The notes beneath the pieces are model-generated. The model ran no database searches. It had not been told where the DNA came from and was given only the letters and a program-made list of their open reading frames with translations. DNA of 15,765 nucleotides, taken from positions 1 through 15,765 of the forward strand of contig JAVHSH010000017.1 in assembly GCA_036172095.1 (NCBI GenBank), given 5' to 3'. Of this stretch, positions 13,470 through 15,765 are shown one piece after another. The position numbers and the translations under genes were made by a program. The stretch's first letter is position 1. The number at the start of each line of letters is the position of its first letter. This stretch comes from JAKBEU01 sp036172095. Lineage in GTDB: Bacteria; Patescibacteriota; Microgenomatia; UBA1406; GWC2-37-13.

Positions 13470-14210
13470 ATGGGAAAAAATAGAAAACAAATTGTCGGGC
13501 TCGCCGACATCGATAAACAGCAAAAAGAGGAAAAAACAGAAGAAAAAGCAGTCGTTGAGACCGTAGTAGAGGTAAAAAAAGAAGAAAAAGGTCCAAAAAA
13601 GAATGTTTCAAAAAAAGTAAGAGGAAAGAAATATCTTGAAGCGAAAAAGAAAATAGGAGAGAAGAAGATGATGAAATTAGCAGATGCAGTCGAACTTTTG
13701 AAAAAAGCGAAATATGCAGCGTTCGATGAGTCTGTCGATTTGCACATGAACGTCGTAAAAACAGGTCTTCGAGGAGAGGTTGAGCTTCCTCATTCCACAG
13801 GAAAAGTTGTACGAGTCGCAATTGTTAGTGACACAGTACTTGAACAACTTGCAAACGGAAAGATTGAGTTTGATGTTCTCATCACTCATCCATCGTTCAT
13901 GAGTAAACTCGCCCGCTTTGCGAAAGTCCTCGGTCCAAAAGGCTTGATGCCGAATCCAAAGGCAGGAACTGTCTCAACAACACCTGAGGAAGTAGCTAAG
14001 AAATTCATGAAAGGGACACTTCGCTGGAAGACAGAGCCAAAATTTCCTATCATTCACCAAATGATCGGTAAAGTAAGCTATGATTCAAAAAATCTTGTAG
14101 AGAATGCACAGGCGTTTATTGATACAGTCGGAAAGGCACAGATAAAAAGTGTCTTTATCGCCTCCTCAATGGGTTTGTCCGTTGGTATAGAGATAGAAGA
14201 AGAGGTGTAA
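13470..14210 (+). CDS. rplA: 50S ribosomal protein L1 (uL1) with N-terminal extension and shortened domain II
   Basis: 246 residues. The family's usual start, RGKKYLEAKK, appears only at residue 51, so a ~48-residue Lys/Glu-rich extension precedes it. Domain I is normal (AVELLKKAKYAAFDESVDL, GLRGEVELPHSTGK), and the diagnostic LGPKGLMPNPKAGTV (154-168) is intact. Between RVAIVS (115-120) and the EQLANGKIEFDVLITHP strand (125-141), typical uL1 proteins carry about 20 more residues (the GEKA-EA--AGAD-VG region), which are missing. uL1 forms the mobile L1 stalk and often autoregulates the rplKA mRNA. No autoregulatory hairpin was recognised. The gene ends at a strong hairpin terminator, and rplJ-rplL, the usual next genes, are not here. 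No Shine-Dalgarno sequence precedes the ATG. Confidence 0.95.
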   Translation: MGKNRKQIVGLADIDKQQKEEKTEEKAVVETVVEVKKEEKGPKKNVSKKVRGKKYLEAKKKIGEKKMMKLADAVELLKKAKYAAFDESVDLHMNVVKTGLRGEVELPHSTGKVVRVAIVSDTVLEQLANGKIEFDVLITHPSFMSKLARFAKVLGPKGLMPNPKAGTVSTTPEEVAKKFMKGTLRWKTEPKFPIIHQMIGKVSYDSKNLVENAQAFIDTVGKAQIKSVFIASSMGLSVGIEIEEEV

Positions 14211-14231
14211 TCATTGTGTAAATAAACAAAG

Positions 14232-14258
14232 AAGAGCGGGTAATACCGCTCTTTTTTT
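14232..14258. terminator. Bidirectional intrinsic terminator between rplA and the kinase-like gene
   Basis: The stem AAGAGCGG (14232-14239) and CCGCTCTT (14246-14253) form 8 perfect base pairs around a 6-nt loop, followed by a T run to 14258 on the plus strand. On the minus strand the same stem is followed by CTTTGTTTATTT, a weaker T-rich tail, so it probably also ends the convergent gene whose stop codon abuts the T run. Confidence 0.88.
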
Positions 14259-14928
14259 ATATCTTAAACTTCATTTTTGCGAGGTGGACAATAATGTCTG
14301 CGGCTTCTTCAACATCAATATCCGGACCGGTCCGGATAACGACATCGTAGTGATGTGCTTTTCGTTGATCATGTTGAAATAGAGAGATGCTGAATTCATT
14401 TCGCTCCCTATCGGATAGCTCAATTTGTTGCTTAGCTTCTTTGAGGGAAATGTGTTCATATTTCATCATCGCTTGTTCACGGGATTGCATGTCAGAAACG
14501 ATACGGACTTTTAGTGCATTCGGGAAAAGGAAGTTTGCCCCTCGCCCGATGACGATTGAGCGACCTTTCGAACCAATTGAGGCAAGGATATGAAGAAGGT
14601 GCTTATAATATGCATTCATCGTAAGCATTTTTTTCCCAAAAATTGAATTTAAAAGTTCAGATATTACCGAGCTCTTCGATTCATCAAGTTTTGAAATGGC
14701 TTCGGCGTCAAAGGTTGTTTCTCGGGCGATTTCATCGACGATATCTTTATGATATACCTGCCAAGGATTCCCCAGTATTTTTGCGACCAAATAGGCAATA
14801 GGTCTGCCTCCGGAGCCCCGTTCTCGTGAAATCGTAATCATCGGGGCAGTTATTTTTTTGTATGTATCAGTATGAAGCAGGGAGACGTTGTTCAGATTTT
14901 TGTTTATGAGCGCAAACAATCTCTTCAT
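14257..14928 (-). CDS. Cytidylate kinase-like (AAA-type P-loop) protein
   Basis: 223 residues from the ATG at 14928, which lies 9 nt after the promoter -10; an upstream in-frame ATG at 14952 is inside the promoter spacer and is rejected. The P-loop-like ITISRERGSGGRPIA (31-45) with a GSGGR turn is the hallmark of the cytidylate-kinase-like family (PF13189 type). Later motifs are SIVIGRGANF (124-133), VRIVSDMQSREQAMM (141-155), DRERNEF (173-179) and YDVVIRTG (194-201), which fit the LID and nucleoside-binding regions. The family is related to CMP kinase, but its substrate is generally not established, so a role in nucleotide phosphorylation is possible but unproven. The start lies 55 nt from the stop of the HAD gene. 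Confidence 0.82.
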   Translation of the reverse strand: MKRLFALINKNLNNVSLLHTDTYKKITAPMITISRERGSGGRPIAYLVAKILGNPWQVYHKDIVDEIARETTFDAEAISKLDESKSSVISELLNSIFGKKMLTMNAYYKHLLHILASIGSKGRSIVIGRGANFLFPNALKVRIVSDMQSREQAMMKYEHISLKEAKQQIELSDRERNEFSISLFQHDQRKAHHYDVVIRTGPDIDVEEAADIIVHLAKMKFKI

Positions 14929-14937
14929 GGCAATGCT

Positions 14938-14966
14938 ATTGTAGAACGGCAAAAAATTAAAGTCAA
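14938..14966 (-). promoter_or_regulatory. Promoter of the cytidylate-kinase-like gene, near-leaderless
   Basis: Minus-strand TTGACT (14966-14961), a 17-nt spacer and TACAAT (14943-14938) make a near-consensus promoter ending 9 nt before the ATG at 14928, the same geometry as the PaaX-like promoter at 6386-6414. The predicted leader is 2-3 nt with no Shine-Dalgarno sequence. Confidence 0.65.
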
Positions 14967-14982
14967 TACCAATAGATAGAGC

Positions 14983-15576
14983 TTATTGACGCGAAAAATA
15001 ATCAATTTTGAAAAACTCAATCCCGGCATTTTTCGCTGCATTTTCGTCCGACGGACTATCGCCAATCATGAGGTAGGAAGAAAGTGGTTCTCCCTGGGTA
15101 TGAAATAAAGCAAATCCCTCTGCTTCAGGTTTGATGCAACAGACATCATTTTGGGTCACAATCCGTGAAAAATAGGGAACAAGCGATTCTTTCCCCAAGA
15201 AATCCTGTATTGTTTGCGTTCCATTACTTGTCCACATATAATAGACATACGTCTGTTTATTATTTCGTATAAAATCAATCAACTCAGTGTTGGGTGTGTA
15301 GTCAAAATAGTGAGTAACTTCGTAGTTCTCAACATATGCTCGTATTTTTTTTGCAACTTCCTTCCCATATTTTTTTGCCGCTTTGTTTGAAAGTTCAATT
15401 CCTGCTTTGGATACAAAGGGAACCGATTTTGAAAGAGGCTCATCAAACGTTGCCACAAAATCAAATAGTTCACGTCTGATTGTTGACCAATCGATATTCA
15501 ATTTAGCAAGCGTTTCGTCAAGATCAAAAATAAGGTATTTTTTTGGATGAGCGGACAAATATTCTGCAAGCGACAT
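14983..15576 (-). CDS. HAD-superfamily hydrolase
   Basis: 197 residues. All four HAD motifs are visible: I, LIFDLDETLAKL (15-26), with the nucleophile Asp and the general acid/base two residues later; II, MWTSNG (about 114-119); III, the Lys of CCIKPEAEGF; IV, MIGDSPSDENAAKNAGI (about 170-186). The cap between motifs I and II is a helical insert (about 30-100), as in the phosphoglycolate-phosphatase-like C1 group. The substrate cannot be read from the sequence; sugar, nucleotide or phosphoglycolate phosphatase are all possible. The gene has its own extended -10 element and sits between a gene that ends 31 nt upstream and the kinase-like gene. Confidence 0.88.
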   Translation of the reverse strand: MSLAEYLSAHPKKYLIFDLDETLAKLNIDWSTIRRELFDFVATFDEPLSKSVPFVSKAGIELSNKAAKKYGKEVAKKIRAYVENYEVTHYFDYTPNTELIDFIRNNKQTYVYYMWTSNGTQTIQDFLGKESLVPYFSRIVTQNDVCCIKPEAEGFALFHTQGEPLSSYLMIGDSPSDENAAKNAGIEFFKIDYFSRQ

Positions 15577-15585
15577 AAGGAATTA

Positions 15586-15594
15586 ATTGTAACA
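15586..15594 (-). promoter_or_regulatory. Extended -10 promoter of the HAD gene, near-leaderless
   Basis: Minus-strand TGT-TACAAT (15594-15586) is an extended -10 that ends 9 nt before the ATG at 15576; the predicted leader is 2-3 nt. No -35 match is evident, and there is no Shine-Dalgarno sequence. Confidence 0.5.
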
Positions 15595-15606
15595 GATATA
15601 ATGAAG

Positions 15607-15765
15607 CTATTTCTTACGTAAGTAGTAATCAAAAAATACATATGTCTTTACTTCAGATTGCAGCGCCCTCCGAGGAAAGTAATCCTCGATATATCGATGA
15701 TTCTCCGTGCGAGCTTTTTGTAGCAGTTCTGTCTTCATATCTGACTTAATCTTCCCAAATCTATT
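15607..15765 (-). CDS. C-terminal end of an unidentified protein (cut by right edge)
   Basis: On the minus strand an open frame enters from the right edge and runs 52 residues to TAG at 15609-15607. The peptide is coding-like: charged and aromatic, with stretches such as KTELLQKARTENHRYIEDY and EVKTYVFFDYYLRKK, and no low-complexity sequence. The start lies outside the window, and no family is recognised from this tail alone. An internal ATG (FGKIKSDM) is unlikely to be the true start because the frame is open before it. The stop lies 13 nt from the TG of the HAD gene's extended -10. Confidence 0.6.
   Translation of the reverse strand, partial: NRFGKIKSDMKTELLQKARTENHRYIEDYFPRRALQSEVKTYVFFDYYLRKK

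Noticed and set aside
13400..13821. Long minus-strand frames rich in Phe, Ser and Leu across the rplK-rplA junction.
   Set aside because: They are reverse complements of Lys/Glu-rich rplA codons; rplA is certain.
14929..14952. Earlier ATG for the cytidylate-kinase-like gene.
   Set aside because: It falls in the spacer of a near-consensus promoter whose predicted start is just before the ATG at 14928.
15642..15749. Short plus-strand ATG frame near the right edge.
   Set aside because: The minus strand in the same place has an edge-crossing coding-like frame, and the plus frame is only 35 codons with no promoter or ribosome binding site.

Overview
The window looks like chromosomal DNA from a Candidate Phyla Radiation (Patescibacteria) bacterium, most likely of the Microgenomates type; this placement is inferred. 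The reasons are very compact gene packing, 1-nt and 4-nt start/stop overlaps, AT-rich DNA, small membrane-anchored surface proteins with Pro/Thr linkers, LamG-repeat proteins, and a ComEA/ComEC DNA-uptake set in a genome with otherwise simple genes. TGA acts as a stop in several overlapping gene junctions (genes ending at 3680, 8910 and 11495), so the genetic code is standard (code 11), not the TGA-recoded codes of Gracilibacteria or Absconditabacteria.

Layout from left to right. 1-2225 (+): the 3' part of a large LamG-repeat surface protein, open at the left edge. 2252-2668 (+): a small anchored Ig-like (Big_1/invasin-type) protein. 2628-6180 (-): a three-gene surface operon, each junction overlapping by 1 nt: a secreted beta-rich protein ending in ATPRF, a DUF916-like protein with a C-terminal membrane anchor, and a carboxypeptidase-regulatory-like/membrane protein. 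6181-6423: a divergent regulatory region with two promoters and phased tandem repeats. 6424-7170 (+): a PaaX-family regulator. 7084-9554 (-): a small hypothetical gene, a ComEC split into an MBL protein and a competence-domain membrane protein, and ComEA. 9649-12127 (-): a second surface operon headed by a sensor-like membrane protein, followed by a paralogous ATPSF-ending secreted protein and a second DUF916-like anchored protein. 12171-14210 (+): secE-nusG-rplK-rplA, closed by a bidirectional hairpin terminator. 14257-14928 (-): a cytidylate-kinase-like protein. 14983-15576 (-): a HAD hydrolase. 15607-15765 (-): the 3' end of another gene, cut by the right edge.

Two themes stand out. First, the best promoter matches sit 6-9 nt upstream of an ATG, so six transcripts are predicted to be leaderless or nearly so. 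This changes several start calls (6424 not 6391, 14928 not 14952, 12127 not 12133). Second, two loci encode matching pairs: a secreted protein with a GY-VTA / CDG..C / GFGY core and a terminal Y-x-ATP-x-F tail, followed by an overlapping gene for a DUF916-like ectodomain with a C-terminal membrane anchor. The layout recalls the WxL-protein/WxL-interacting-protein pairs of Firmicutes and could be a CPR cell-surface display system. No tRNA, rRNA, CRISPR array or insertion sequence was seen. The longest gene-free stretch is 243 nt (6181-6423).
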